From the NCBI RefSeq assembly GCF_023373525.1, contig NZ_CP097218.1, positions 434,001 through 498,000 on the forward strand: DNA of 64,000 nt. The letters run 5' to 3'. Below are positions 52,823-61,721 of this stretch, piece after piece. Numbering within the stretch: the stretch's first letter is position 1; each line of letters begins with the position of its first letter. The notes beneath the pieces are model-generated. The model made no database searches, was not told the origin of the DNA, and was given only the letters and a program-made list of their open reading frames with translations. The stretch comes from Brachybacterium kimchii (lineage in GTDB: Bacteria > Actinomycetota > Actinomycetes > Actinomycetales > Dermabacteraceae). The translations under genes and the position numbers were made by a program.

Positions 52823-53449
52823 ATGGCGGAGTACACGCTTCCCGATCTCGATTATGACTACGCGGCGCTGGAGCCCCATATCTCGGGCCGGATCATGGAG
52901 CTGCACCATGACAAGCACCATGCGACCTATGTGAAGGGTGCGAACACGGCGCTGGAGAAGCTGGCGGCGGCGCGCGAGGCGAACGATTTCGGTTCGATCA
53001 ACCAGCTGTCGAAGGATCTGGCGTTCAACCTGGGTGGTCACACGAACCACTCGATCTTCTGGAAGAACCTCTCGCCCGAGGGCGGGGACAAGCCCACCGG
53101 TGAGCTGGCGAGCGCGATCGACGAGTACTTCGGGTCGTTCGATGCGTTCCAGGCGCAGTTCACGGCGGCGGCTCTGGGGATCCAGGGGTCGGGCTGGGCG
53201 ATCCTGGCGTACGAGCCGATCGAGGGGAACCTGGTGATCGAGCAGTTCTACGATCAGCAGAACGGGATCCCGGTCGCGACGGTGCCGCTGTTCCAGCTGG
53301 ACATGTGGGAGCACGCGTTCTACCTGGACTACCAGAACGTGAAGGCCGATTACGTGAAGGCGATCTGGAACATCGTGAACTGGGCGGATGTCCAGGCGCG
53401 GTTCGAGAACGCCCGCAGCACGAAGGGCCTGGTCAACCCCGGCGCCTGA
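52823..53449 (+). CDS. sodA: Superoxide dismutase (Fe/Mn type)
   Basis: A 208-residue Fe/Mn superoxide dismutase: [40 protein letters not shown] with the first metal-ligand His region, the [14 protein letters not shown] segment with the second His, and [33 protein letters not shown], which carries the Asp and His ligands (DMWEHAFY). Metal choice (Mn or Fe) is not decided by the sequence. ATG 52823 is preferred over ATG 52814 because GGAAGGG precedes it by 9 nt and the protein then has the normal MAxYTLP start. Codons ending in T and the codons GCG, ACG and TCG are far commoner than in its neighbours. Confidence 0.95.
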   Translation: MAEYTLPDLDYDYAALEPHISGRIMELHHDKHHATYVKGANTALEKLAAAREANDFGSINQLSKDLAFNLGGHTNHSIFWKNLSPEGGDKPTGELASAIDEYFGSFDAFQAQFTAAALGIQGSGWAILAYEPIEGNLVIEQFYDQQNGIPVATVPLFQLDMWEHAFYLDYQNVKADYVKAIWNIVNWADVQARFENARSTKGLVNPGA

Positions 53450-53804
53450 GACGCCATGACCCACCTGATCCGCTGACCCCTGCGTGGGCGCCCGAGCACC
53501 GGCGCCGCCTGCGGGGGCGAGCGATCAGCTCGACCGGCGGTCTGCTCCTGATGAGGAGCCGGCCGCCGGTCTCTTCATGTCTCGTGGGCTCGGCGGGGCC
53601 GGGCGGAGGCACCGATGCGCCGGCCGTCCCCCCCCCCCGCTCACGGCACGGCGTTCGCGGCTTGTCCCCGTGGGTCCTCCCCAACGCCGGGTTATCCCCA
53701 TTCCGGCAGCGACCGTGGCGGACGGCGTCGCCGCTGGGGACTCTGGGGGAGTCGGCAGAGGGCCGACGGCGGGCCGAGCCCCGCCTCTGAGGAAGGAACC
53801 CGCC
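53450..53804. other. Intergenic region between sodA and ssb
   Basis: There is no gene in this 355-bp gap. It holds a hairpin that probably terminates sodA (separate entry), an uninterrupted run of 11 C at 53628-53638 and, about 100 bp ahead of ssb, the sequence TTATCCCCA (53691), one mismatch from a DnaA box. The ssb promoter must lie here but I cannot place it. Confidence 0.5.
53532..53571 (+). terminator. Terminator-like hairpin after sodA
   Basis: GACCGGCGG (53532-53540) pairs perfectly with CCGCCGGTC (53563-53571), and GCTCCT/AGGAGC forms an inner stem. It is followed by TCTTCAT. It lies 82 bp after the sodA stop. Confidence 0.6.
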
Positions 53805-54389
53805 ATGAGCATGAGGGATGTCTACGTCACCGTCCGCGGCAACGCGACGAGCGACGCCCACACCACGAACAACCAGAGCGAGCCGACCGTCATAGTGCGG
53901 ATCGCCGTGAACCGCCGCTACTACGACAAGGGGACCGACGACTTCAAGGACGCTGCCACTCCGGACTTCTTCAACATCTACGGCACGAAGGCGCTGGGCA
54001 GGAACATGCTGCGCTCGGTGAAGAAGGGCGATCCGGTCATCGCGACCGGCCGCCTCAGCTACTCCGAGTGGACGTGGGAGGACGGCTCCGAGGGTCGGAG
54101 CATGCAGGTGCGGGCGGATGCGGTGGGCCACGATCTCGTGTTCGGCACCACGCACATGGCGCGCGCCCAGCGCCACGACGATCCGCCCGTCGACATCAAC
54201 ACCGGAGAGGTCTTCCCCGGCGGACAGCCCTCCATGGTGCGGCCCCTCAGCGGGGTCGTGGGCGACGACGGGGACGGTGCGCCCGCCGCCATGCCGCCCG
54301 AGGGCGCCTCGGACGGCCCCGGGGCCGACGAGGACGAGAGCAGGCAGCTCGCCGGTCAGGGAGCGGGCGGCGCCGACGCGCCGTTCTGA
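53805..54389 (+). CDS. Single-stranded DNA-binding protein (paralogue)
   Basis: A 194-residue SSB-type protein. Residues 4-112 form the OB fold (VYVTVRGNATSDAHTTNNQSEPTVIVRIAVNRRYYDKGTDDF, then DFFNIYGTKALGRNMLRSVKKGDPVIATGRLSYSEW). The disordered acidic tail ends GGADAPF, a weakened form of the DDDIPF tip that recruits partners. It has no rpsF or rpsR neighbours, so it is probably the accessory SSB rather than the replicative one. ATG 53805 has GAGGAAGG 7-8 nt upstream. Confidence 0.88.
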   Translation: MSMRDVYVTVRGNATSDAHTTNNQSEPTVIVRIAVNRRYYDKGTDDFKDAATPDFFNIYGTKALGRNMLRSVKKGDPVIATGRLSYSEWTWEDGSEGRSMQVRADAVGHDLVFGTTHMARAQRHDDPPVDINTGEVFPGGQPSMVRPLSGVVGDDGDGAPAAMPPEGASDGPGADEDESRQLAGQGAGGADAPF

Positions 54390-54414
54390 ACCGGACCGCC
54401 GCTCCGGACCGGGC

Positions 54415-54960
54415 TCACTCCTCCCCGGTGACGGCCTCGCGGATCGCCGCGACGACATCGGGGAGGAGCTGCGCGCCGAGCGTGACCTCCTTGTGGCCCT
54501 CGCGGCGCACCGCGCAGAACATGGTGCCGTCCTCGAGGGCGGCGACCGCGGCCCGCATGCTGCCGGCTCCCGTGGGGAGCGAGTCCTCGGGTGCGCGCTC
54601 CTCGCGCTGCGCGGCGCTCAGGTCGAAGCACGCGGCCAGGCCGGTGATGCCCTCGGGCCACGCGAGCGCGGAGAGGGAGGAGAGGGGGTCGGAGTCCGAG
54701 GGCACGTCGTCGAGCTCGACGGGAGTGAGGTGCCGGGAGTCCTGAGCCAGGCTGAGCGCCACGTCATCGCCCAGGAGCGCCGCGAGCCCCGGCTGCTCGG
54801 CGAGCAGCTGAGCGCTGCGCAGGAGGGCGAACCAGTGGACGCGCTCGAGCGCAGGCTCCTCGAGGTGACGGAGCACCTCCAGGAGCACGCCGGCCAGGGC
54901 CGCCTGCGCGGGGTCGAGATCGTCGTGCGGGGCATCGGCCCCGCGGGGAGTCTCACTCAT
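54415..54960 (-). CDS. PPA1309 family protein
   Basis: A 181-residue actinobacterial protein of unknown function. Recognisable features are the helix ALAGVLLEVLRHLEEPALERVHWFALLRSAQLL, SLSALAWPEGITGLAACFDL, and the C-terminal AALEDGTMFCAVRREGHKEVTLGAQLLPDVVAAIREAV. No membrane segment or signal peptide is visible. It is divergent from the UPF0182 gene, a neighbour it often accompanies in actinobacteria, so a shared cell-envelope role is possible but not shown. Confidence 0.88.
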   Translation of the reverse strand: MSETPRGADAPHDDLDPAQAALAGVLLEVLRHLEEPALERVHWFALLRSAQLLAEQPGLAALLGDDVALSLAQDSRHLTPVELDDVPSDSDPLSSLSALAWPEGITGLAACFDLSAAQREERAPEDSLPTGAGSMRAAVAALEDGTMFCAVRREGHKEVTLGAQLLPDVVAAIREAVTGEE

Positions 54961-55106
54961 CACAATCCTTCCAGGGGAGACCTGGCAAGATGGGAGGGCC
55001 ACCGTTGCACGCGGTCGGCCCCACACTGTATCCGGAGCGGCGTCTCCTCCACCCGGCGATGAAGCCCCGGTGCGGTGTTCATCCCACGACTCTCCCAGAG
55101 GACCCC

Positions 55107-58100
55107 GTGAGCTTCTCCGCACCCCTCGGTGACCAGCCCCGACCCCGACCACAGCCGGCCGGTGCCGGTTCGTCGGGGAGGCGCCGCCGCCTCTCCCCGC
55201 TCTCGATCACGATCGGCGTGCTCGCGCTCCTCGTGATCCTCCTGCTGATCGCCTCCGCGGTGTGGACCAGATTCCTCTGGTTCGACCAGATCGGCTTCAC
55301 CGACGTCCTCACCACGCGCTGGCTGACGCAGGGGCTCCTGTTCCTGAGCGGCTTCCTGGTGTTCGCGGTGCCGCTGTTCTTCTCGCTGCGCCTGACGTAC
55401 ACACATCGGCCGGTCTACCCGCCGGTGACGCGGGAGCAGGAGGCCATGGAGCAGTTCCGCGCGGCCGTGGACCCGCTGCGCCGCGGCATCACGATCGTCG
55501 CGCCCATCGTCATCGGCGCCTTCGCCGGGCTCGCCGCGACTCGGCGCTGGCAGGATGTCCAGCTGTTCCTGCACCCCCAGTCCTACGGCAGCACCGACGC
55601 GGTGTTCGGCCTCGACGTCGGCTTCTACGTGTTCACGCTGCCGGTGATCACGATGATCATCTCGTTCCTGCAGTTCATGGTGCTGGTCGCGGCGGTCGCG
55701 GCGGTCGCCGGGCACTTCGTGTACGGCGGGATCAGCTGGACGCAGGAGAGCGGCCTCGAGGTCACCACGACCGCGCGGCGCCACCTCGGGATCGTCGCCG
55801 CCGCCTACGTGCTGCTGCTGGGCGTGGGCCACTGGTTCCACCGCTACGGCATGCTCACCGGCGAGCACGACCGCTTCGACGGCGCCTCCTACACGGACGT
55901 CCACGCGATCCTGCCCGCCCAGACGATCCTCGCGATCGCCGCGGTCATCGTCGCGGCCCTGTTCGTGCTGTGGATCTGGCGGGCCGACTGGCGGATCCCC
56001 GCCGTCGGCGCCGGTCTCATGGTGCTCTCCACCCTCGTGGTGGGCACCGCCTACCCGTGGGCCATCCAGCAGTTCAAGGTGACCCCGAACGAGCGCGCCC
56101 TCGAGCAGCCGTACATCCAGCGCAACATCGAGGCGACGCGCACCGCGTGGAACGTCGACGACGTCACCGAGACCTCGTACTCCGCGTCGACCACGGCCGA
56201 GGCGGGCGCGCTGCGCGAGGACGCCGACACCACCGCGCAGATCCGCCTGCTGGACCCCTCGATCGTCTCCCCGACGTTCGAGCAGCGCGAGGCGAACCGC
56301 CAGTACTGGGGTTTCGACCAGGTGCTCAGCGTGGACCGCTACACGATCGACGACCGCCTCCAGGACACCGTGATCGGCGTGCGCGAGCTGCGCCCCGACA
56401 AGTTCAACCTCGACAGCCGCGGCTGGGTCAACCGGCACATCGTCTACACGCACGGCTACGGCCTCGCGGCCGCCTTCGGCAACCAGCGCAACTCGGACGG
56501 CGAGCCCGACTTCCTGCAGTCCGGAGTCCCCGGCAAGGGCGAGCTGGGCGATTTCGAGGAGCGCGTCTACTTCGGCCGCCATTCGCCGGACTACTCGATC
56601 GTCGGCGCGCCCGAAGGGTCGGAGCCGGAGGAGTTCGACTACCAGACGGGAACCGACGAGAAGAACGAGGGCGCCCAGCACAACAACACCTTCACCGGTG
56701 ACGGCGGCCCGAAGGTCGGCAGCTTCTTCAACCGCCTGCTGTACGCGATCAAGTTCCGCGATCCCAACATCGTCATCTCCAGCTACGTGAACTCCGACTC
56801 GCAGATCCTCTACGACCGCCAGCCGCAGGAGCGCGTGAAGGAGGTCGCGCCGTTCCTGCAGCTGGACTCCGAGATGTACCCGGCGGTCGTGGACGGGCAG
56901 ATGGTGTGGGTGATCGACGGATACACGACCACCGACGCCTACCCGTACTCGACGAGCCAGAACCTGGACTCCGCCACGGTCGACTCCAAGACCGCCGAGG
57001 AGGACGCGAGCGACAACTACAGGGACGCGCACGCCAACTACATGCGCAATTCCGTGAAGGCCACCGTCAACGCCTTCGACGGCAGCGTGAACCTGTACAC
57101 CTGGGACACGGACGACCCGATCCTCAGGTCGTGGCAGCAGGTGTTCCCCGACTCGCTGAAGCCCGCCTCGGAGATCTCCGGCGACCTCATGAGCCACCTG
57201 CGCTACCCGGCCGACTACTTCAAGGCCCAGCGCGAGATCCTCGCGAAGTACCACGTGACGGAGGCCGACGAGTTCTTCGGCCAGCAGGACTTCTGGCAGG
57301 TCTCGCCGGACCCGACGGCGAAGGCATCGACCAACGCCGACGGCTCCAAGGGCACGCAGGCCCCGCAGCCGCCGTACTACCTCACGATGCAGATGCCGGG
57401 GGAGGAGTCCCCGCGCTTCACCCTGTCCTCGAACTACATCCCCTATCAGGGGCAGAGCGGGCAGAACGTGATGACGGGCCTGCTCGCCGTGGACTCGGAG
57501 ACGGGGGACAAGGCCGGGAACCCGGCCAAGACCTTCGGCAAGATGAACCTCCTGGTGCTGCCCACGACGAACCCCGTCAACGGCCCCGGGCAGGTCCAGG
57601 CCACCTTCAACGCCGAGCCCAACGTCTCGCAGGCGCTGAACCTGCTGAAGTCGGGGAACTCCGAGGTCATCAACGGCAACCTGCTCACGGTCCCCGTGGG
57701 CGGCGGCCTGCTGTACGTCCAGCCCGTCTACATCCAGTCCTCCTCCGCCGGCGGCGGCACCCAGTACCCGCTGCTGCAGATGGTGCTGGTGTCCTTCGGG
57801 GACAAGATCGGCTTCGCGCCGACGCTCGACGAGGCCCTCGACAAGGTCTTCGAGGGCGACTCGGGGGCCAACGCGGGCGACGCGAAGGTCGAGAGCGACC
57901 AGAGCGGCGCGGTCTCCGGCTCCGTGGACACCGAGAGCGGGGAGGCCGACAAGAGCGACGCGTCGGGCGCCTCGAAGGACTCGGGCGACTCAGGCGACGC
58001 GGGGTCGGACACGGCCGGCGGCACCGCCCAGCAGCGTCTGGATCAGGCACTGAAGGACATGGACCAGGCCACCAAGGATGCCGACGCCGCGATGAAGAAG

Positions 58101-58250
58101 GGCGACTGGAACGCCTACGGCAAGGCGCAGGACGAGCTCTCCGACGCTCTGCAGCGGGCGGTCGACGCCAACAGCGAGATCGAGGGCTCCGGCTCCGGCT
58201 CCGGCGGCGCGGCGAGCGACGGCGGGGGCGCGAGCGACGGCGGGGACTGA
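55107..58250 (+). CDS. UPF0182 family membrane protein
   Basis: A 1047-residue actinobacterial envelope protein of unknown function. The N-terminus is basic and Pro-rich, followed by about seven transmembrane helices (residues about 28-315, starting LSPLSITIGVLALLVILLLIASAVWTRFLWFDQIGFTDVL). The large domain after residue 330 is typical for the family (QPYIQRNIEATRTAWNVDDVTE, YTHGYGLAAAFGN, and a long extracellular part with YFGRHSPDYSIVG). After residue 915 the sequence turns low complexity (Asp/Ser/Gly), then a short helical segment, then Ser/Gly repeats. GTG 55107 is chosen for its CAGAGGA Shine-Dalgarno. Confidence 0.93.
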   Translation: MSFSAPLGDQPRPRPQPAGAGSSGRRRRLSPLSITIGVLALLVILLLIASAVWTRFLWFDQIGFTDVLTTRWLTQGLLFLSGFLVFAVPLFFSLRLTYTHRPVYPPVTREQEAMEQFRAAVDPLRRGITIVAPIVIGAFAGLAATRRWQDVQLFLHPQSYGSTDAVFGLDVGFYVFTLPVITMIISFLQFMVLVAAVAAVAGHFVYGGISWTQESGLEVTTTARRHLGIVAAAYVLLLGVGHWFHRYGMLTGEHDRFDGASYTDVHAILPAQTILAIAAVIVAALFVLWIWRADWRIPAVGAGLMVLSTLVVGTAYPWAIQQFKVTPNERALEQPYIQRNIEATRTAWNVDDVTETSYSASTTAEAGALREDADTTAQIRLLDPSIVSPTFEQREANRQYWGFDQVLSVDRYTIDDRLQDTVIGVRELRPDKFNLDSRGWVNRHIVYTHGYGLAAAFGNQRNSDGEPDFLQSGVPGKGELGDFEERVYFGRHSPDYSIVGAPEGSEPEEFDYQTGTDEKNEGAQHNNTFTGDGGPKVGSFFNRLLYAIKFRDPNIVISSYVNSDSQILYDRQPQERVKEVAPFLQLDSEMYPAVVDGQMVWVIDGYTTTDAYPYSTSQNLDSATVDSKTAEEDASDNYRDAHANYMRNSVKATVNAFDGSVNLYTWDTDDPILRSWQQVFPDSLKPASEISGDLMSHLRYPADYFKAQREILAKYHVTEADEFFGQQDFWQVSPDPTAKASTNADGSKGTQAPQPPYYLTMQMPGEESPRFTLSSNYIPYQGQSGQNVMTGLLAVDSETGDKAGNPAKTFGKMNLLVLPTTNPVNGPGQVQATFNAEPNVSQALNLLKSGNSEVINGNLLTVPVGGGLLYVQPVYIQSSSAGGGTQYPLLQMVLVSFGDKIGFAPTLDEALDKVFEGDSGANAGDAKVESDQSGAVSGSVDTESGEADKSDASGASKDSGDSGDAGSDTAGGTAQQRLDQALKDMDQATKDADAAMKKGDWNAYGKAQDELSDALQRAVDANSEIEGSGSGSGGAASDGGGASDGGD

Positions 58251-58270
58251 CCCGCCGACCGTGACTGCGC

Positions 58271-58300
58271 CGGCCGGACCCGTGCTCGTGGGTCCGGCCG
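58271..58300 (+). terminator. Terminator after UPF0182 gene
   Basis: CGGCCGGACCC (58271-58281) and GGGTCCGGCCG (58290-58300) form a perfect 11-bp stem with an 8-nt loop, 20 bp after the stop codon. Confidence 0.75.
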
Positions 58301-58397
58301 ACGCCCGCGCGGATGCCCGCGGCCGCTCGGAGTCCCGTCTGACCAGGGCCGTCGGAGGGCGGCGACGTGTCATGGCACACGTTCCCGCCCTCCCGGC

Positions 58398-58426
58398 TGG
58401 ACTCCGAATCGGGGGTGTCCTAGAGT
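58398..58426 (+). promoter_or_regulatory. Promoter for initiator tRNA
   Basis: TGGACT (58398-58403) and TAGAGT (58421-58426) are 17 bp apart and end 12 bp before the tRNA. Each matches the housekeeping consensus in four of six positions. Confidence 0.55.
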
Positions 58427-58438
58427 TGAACATGTCGC

Positions 58439-58513
<75 letters not shown>

Positions 58514-58519
58514 GAAGAG

Positions 58520-58553
58520 AAGGCCCCCGATCCGGAAACGGATCGGGGGCCTT
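58520..58553 (+). terminator. Strong terminator after initiator tRNA
   Basis: AAGGCCCCCGATCCG (58520-58534) and CGGATCGGGGGCCTT (58539-58553) form a 15-bp perfect stem with a GAAA loop, followed by TCGACTTA. Confidence 0.9.
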
Positions 58554-58618
58554 CGACTTATGCCCTGGTGATGCCCCGTCGGACCCCGCAGGGCCCTGAC
58601 CGCCTCACCCCGTCCGGC

Positions 58619-59113
58619 CTACAGCCACTCCTGTGCGAGCGTCCGACGGATGTTCTCGAGGTCGTCGTCCTCGAGAGGCACGAGATCGCGGGTGATCGAC
58701 TTCAGCGCCAGCTCGCGCCGCGCGATCCTCCATCCCGCCTCGACCCGGCGCAGATCATCGACGTAGACGCCGGTGCCGCGGATCAGCAGGAACGAGGTCG
58801 GATCCTCCGTGCTCTGCAGCGTCGTCCACGACGCCTCGGTCACCGCGTGGGCGACGCCGTCCGCGATGCGGGCGCGAGTCTTGCCCACCAGGTGCTGGCC
58901 GCTCAGGCGCGTGCGATCGTTCGCCGAGAGCGCGGTGACCAGACTCTGCGGGGTGTGCGTCACCGCCCGGTCGATGAGCACGATCTCCGCGTCCGGCAGG
59001 AAGGCGTCCTCGAGGAGCTCCCATGCGCGCTGATCCAGCGCGTGGGAGTAGGCGTTGATCGCGTCGTCGATGCCGGCGCGATCCACGAGGTGCTGCAGTC
59101 TCGGGTCGGTCAT
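58619..59113 (-). CDS. SnoaL/NTF2-like family protein
   Basis: A 164-residue NTF2-like protein, possibly an enzyme or binding partner for aromatic or polyketide-like substrates. Typical elements are IDDAINAYSHALDQRAWELLEDAFLPDAEIVLIDRAV, ARIADGVAHAVTEASWTTLQ, and YVDDLRRVEAGWRIARREL. The frequent catalytic Asp-His pair of the family is only partly recognisable (AYSHALD). It is the last gene of the minus-strand AhpD/PLP operon, 69 bp after the SDR gene. Confidence 0.87.
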   Translation of the reverse strand: MTDPRLQHLVDRAGIDDAINAYSHALDQRAWELLEDAFLPDAEIVLIDRAVTHTPQSLVTALSANDRTRLSGQHLVGKTRARIADGVAHAVTEASWTTLQSTEDPTSFLLIRGTGVYVDDLRRVEAGWRIARRELALKSITRDLVPLEDDDLENIRRTLAQEWL

Positions 59114-59182
59114 GGGTGAGTTCCTTTCACAGAGGTGTGGTGCTCGGGGCCCGGACGGACCGAGTGCGAGGAGCGTTCCCGC

Positions 59183-60043
59183 TCAGCCCCACCGGATGGT
59201 CGATCCGGCGTCGATCGTGAGATGGGCACCGGTGATGAAGCGCGCCTCGTCCGAGGCGAGGAAGAGCACCGCGTGGGCGACGTCGATCGGGTCGATCCAC
59301 GGTGTGTCCAGGAGCTTTCCTCGCGAGAAGGCCTCGATGACGTCCTCGGGCCGGGGATCGGGGATGTCGGGACGGTAGCGGCGCAGGTTCTGGCGGTTCA
59401 GCACCAGATCGGTGCCCACGGCGGTGGGATGTGTCGTGTTCACGCGCCCGCGATAGGGGCCGAGCTCGTGCGCCCAGGTCTCCGCGAGGCCGACCAGGGC
59501 CGTCTTCGTCGCGGTGTAGGCGGAGGAGTTCGCGCCACCGCGCACGCCCGCGGTGGAGGACGCGAGGATGACGCTCGACCCCCTCGGGTTCCGCTTCAGG
59601 TGCGGGAACGTGGCCTGAGCGGTGTGGAACACGCCGGTGAGGTTGATGGAGACCACGCCGTCCCAGGTGGCCTGGTCGATGTCCTCGACCGGCCCCTCGG
59701 GACGGAGCACGCCGGCGTTGGCGAAGACGATGTCGAGCGGGCCGAGGGCACGGACGCCGCGGTCCGCGGCGTCGGCGAGCGAGTCGCGGTCGGTGACGTC
59801 GGCCGCGAGCGGGAGCAGGGCGTCGGGATCGGACAGGCCGTCGCGCAGCCGGCGCAGGGTCTCCTGCTGGGAGTCCAGGTCGACCGCGATCACCCGGGCG
59901 CCCTCCTCGATCAGCCGCAGCGCGGTCGCAGAGCCGATGCCGCCGGCCGCACCGGTGATGAACGCGGTGCGGCCGGCGACGCGCCCGCCGCCTCCCGTCG
60001 GGACGTGCTCGGGGGAGTGGGCATCGGGCGGCGGGGAAGTCAC
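59183..60043 (-). CDS. SDR family oxidoreductase
   Basis: A 286-residue short-chain dehydrogenase with a 25-residue Pro/Gly-rich leader. The NAD(P) motif is RTAFITGAAGGIGSATALRLIEEGARVIAVDLD (Asp after the second strand suggests NAD). DIVFANAGVL, VILASSTAG with catalytic Ser and AYTATKTALVGL (YxxxK) follow. The C-terminal segment NLRRYRPDIPDPRPEDVIEAFSRGKLLDTPWI resembles mycofactocin-associated SDRs, but no mycofactocin genes are in the window. Its start overlaps the stop of the cysteine-synthase-like gene by 4 bp, which ties it to the operon. Confidence 0.92.
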   Translation of the reverse strand: MTSPPPDAHSPEHVPTGGGGRVAGRTAFITGAAGGIGSATALRLIEEGARVIAVDLDSQQETLRRLRDGLSDPDALLPLAADVTDRDSLADAADRGVRALGPLDIVFANAGVLRPEGPVEDIDQATWDGVVSINLTGVFHTAQATFPHLKRNPRGSSVILASSTAGVRGGANSSAYTATKTALVGLAETWAHELGPYRGRVNTTHPTAVGTDLVLNRQNLRRYRPDIPDPRPEDVIEAFSRGKLLDTPWIDPIDVAHAVLFLASDEARFITGAHLTIDAGSTIRWG

Positions 60044-61047
60044 GCGGCGTCCCCCAGCGGCTTGTACAGGCCTGTGGAGAGGTACTTGAATCCGTTGTCC
60101 GGGTAGATCACCACGATGTTCCTTCCCTCGGCCTCCGGTCGCCGGGCGATGCGCAGGGCCGCGGTCAGCGCGGCGGCCGCGGAGGTCCCGAGGAACAGTC
60201 CGTCGGTCTTGGCCGTCTCCTGCGCGGTGCGGTACGCCTCCTCCGCCTGCACGTCGATGACCTCGTCGAAGGCGAATCCGTTCTCGAGGTTCGAGCGGAT
60301 CAGAGTGGGCACGAACTCGTCGGGGACGTCGTGCACGGGCAGGGTGCCGTCGATGATGTTCCCCGTGAAGTCCTCGCTGTCGGGCCGGGAGGAGTCGGCC
60401 GCCTGGACGCCGACGATCGTGACGTCGGGGTTCTGCTCGCGCAGGTAGCGCCCGGTGCCGACGATCGTCCCGGCGGTGCCGGCGGCCGCCACGAAGTAGT
60501 CCACCCGCCCGTCGGTGTCCTCCCAGATCTCCGGGCCGGTGGTGCGGTAGTGGAACTCCTGATTCGCCTCGTTCACGGTCTGACCGGCGTAGTGGAAGCC
60601 CTGCTCCTCGGCGATGCGGGTGATGCCGCGGATGAGGTCGTCGATGACGAGGCCCTTCTCCTCGAAGTCGGCGATCTCCTCGATGTCGGTGAAGGAGTGG
60701 GTGTCCAGGCCGAAGCCGTTGAAGATGTCCAGCCTCTCCTGGGTGGTGCCCGGCTCCAGGTAGGGGATGAACTCGAGCCCCAGCGCGTGACCGATCGAGG
60801 CGAGGGAGATTCCGGTGTTCCCGCTGGTCACGTCGATCAGCGTGCTGCCCTCGGAGATCTGTCCCTTCGCCCGGGCGTCCTCGATGAGGGCCAGCGCGAG
60901 TCGATCTTTCACGCTGCCCGAAGGGTTGAGGTACTCGAGCTTGCCGATCACGTGCGCGGCGATCCCGTGCTTCTTCTGGTAGTTGCTCAGCTCGACCAGG
61001 GGCGTGTTGCCGACGAGCTCGGCGATGGACTGGTGGATGCGCGACAA
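60040..61047 (-). CDS. Cysteine synthase family PLP enzyme
   Basis: A 335-residue fold-type II PLP enzyme of the cysteine synthase/cystathionine beta-synthase family. LEYLNPSGSVKDRLAL holds the PLP lysine (Lys47), DVTSGNTGISLASIGHALG binds substrate, and AAAGTAGTIVGTGRYLRE is the phosphate loop. The substrate loop and C-terminus (QAADSSRPDSEDFTGNIIDG, VVIYPDNGFKYLSTGLY) are closer to the specialised members than to housekeeping CysK. It makes or breaks a beta-substituted amino acid; the exact reaction is not clear. It overlaps the SDR gene by 4 bp. Confidence 0.9.
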   Translation of the reverse strand: MSRIHQSIAELVGNTPLVELSNYQKKHGIAAHVIGKLEYLNPSGSVKDRLALALIEDARAKGQISEGSTLIDVTSGNTGISLASIGHALGLEFIPYLEPGTTQERLDIFNGFGLDTHSFTDIEEIADFEEKGLVIDDLIRGITRIAEEQGFHYAGQTVNEANQEFHYRTTGPEIWEDTDGRVDYFVAAAGTAGTIVGTGRYLREQNPDVTIVGVQAADSSRPDSEDFTGNIIDGTLPVHDVPDEFVPTLIRSNLENGFAFDEVIDVQAEEAYRTAQETAKTDGLFLGTSAAAALTAALRIARRPEAEGRNIVVIYPDNGFKYLSTGLYKPLGDAA

Positions 61048-61106
61048 GGCGTCGTTCCTTCCTGACGGTCCGCGCTGCCCGGGACGGTGCGGGAAGCGCG
61101 GGGTGT

Positions 61107-61721
61107 TCAGCTGTTGAGTGCGGCGTTCTGGGCGTCGAAGGTCTCGGGGTCCGGCAGCACGGCCAGGGCGATCGAGATCCTGTTGGTGGCGTTGATGACG
61201 GAGGCGATCTGGATCGCCTCGTAGATGCCGGCGTCGTCCAGGCCGAGTTCCCGGAGGTGATCGAGATGCTCCCGCGTCACCTCGCGCGGGGCGCGCGTGA
61301 TCGTCGTGGCGAGCTCGGCGAGAGCGTGCTCCCGCTCCGTGAGCTCGTCGACCTCGCGGTGGTCGAGCCCGATGCGAGTGGCCAGGTGGTGGTCGCCGAG
61401 GTGGCGTGCGAGGCCGTCGATGTGCAGGGTGTGGCAGTACGGGCAGCGGTTCTCCACGGAGACGACGGTCGCGATGATCTCGCGCTCCCTGGCGGTGAGG
61501 GTGCTCCTCCTGCCGTCGGACCCTTCCAGGAGCGGGAAGAGGTAGGCGTTGAGTCGGTCGTTGTCGGCGCCTCCGAGGGCGAAGGCGCGCAGCCAGTTCG
61601 GGACGAAGCCTCCCGTGCGCTCGGTCGCCTCGAACAGCCTGCGGGTGCGATCCGTGAGCTCCTCGGAGGAGGGCACGTGCAGGCGGGAGACGGCGGCGGC
61701 GGTGGAGGCGGGCGCGCTCAT
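61107..61721 (-). CDS. AhpD-like/carboxymuconolactone decarboxylase family protein (peroxidase-related)
   Basis: A 204-residue protein of the AhpD-like fold. The redox motif ENRCPYCHTLHIDGLARHLGD has the full ExxCxxCxxxH pattern of alkylhydroperoxidase D-type proteins, and TLTAREREIIATVVSV precedes it. FVPNWLRAFALGGADNDRLNAYLFPLLEG matches the uncharacterised peroxidase-related enzyme group. It overlaps the upstream paralogue by 4 bp and lies 59 bp before the PLP enzyme gene. A peroxidase or thiol-disulfide role is inferred. Confidence 0.9.
   Translation of the reverse strand: MSAPASTAAAVSRLHVPSSEELTDRTRRLFEATERTGGFVPNWLRAFALGGADNDRLNAYLFPLLEGSDGRRSTLTAREREIIATVVSVENRCPYCHTLHIDGLARHLGDHHLATRIGLDHREVDELTEREHALAELATTITRAPREVTREHLDHLRELGLDDAGIYEAIQIASVINATNRISIALAVLPDPETFDAQNAALNS

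Noticed and set aside
47786..53449. Plus-strand frame that runs opposite lhr into sodA
   Set aside because: Only the sodA part is real; the upstream portion is the antisense shadow of lhr.
53628..53638. Poly-C tract as a phase-variation switch
   Set aside because: It lies well away from coding sequence, about 170 bp before ssb; homopolymer length may also be a sequencing artefact.
59183..60043. Mycofactocin-dependent SDR
   Set aside because: The C-terminal part is reminiscent, but no mycofactocin biosynthesis genes are present and the N-terminal pattern is an ordinary NAD motif.
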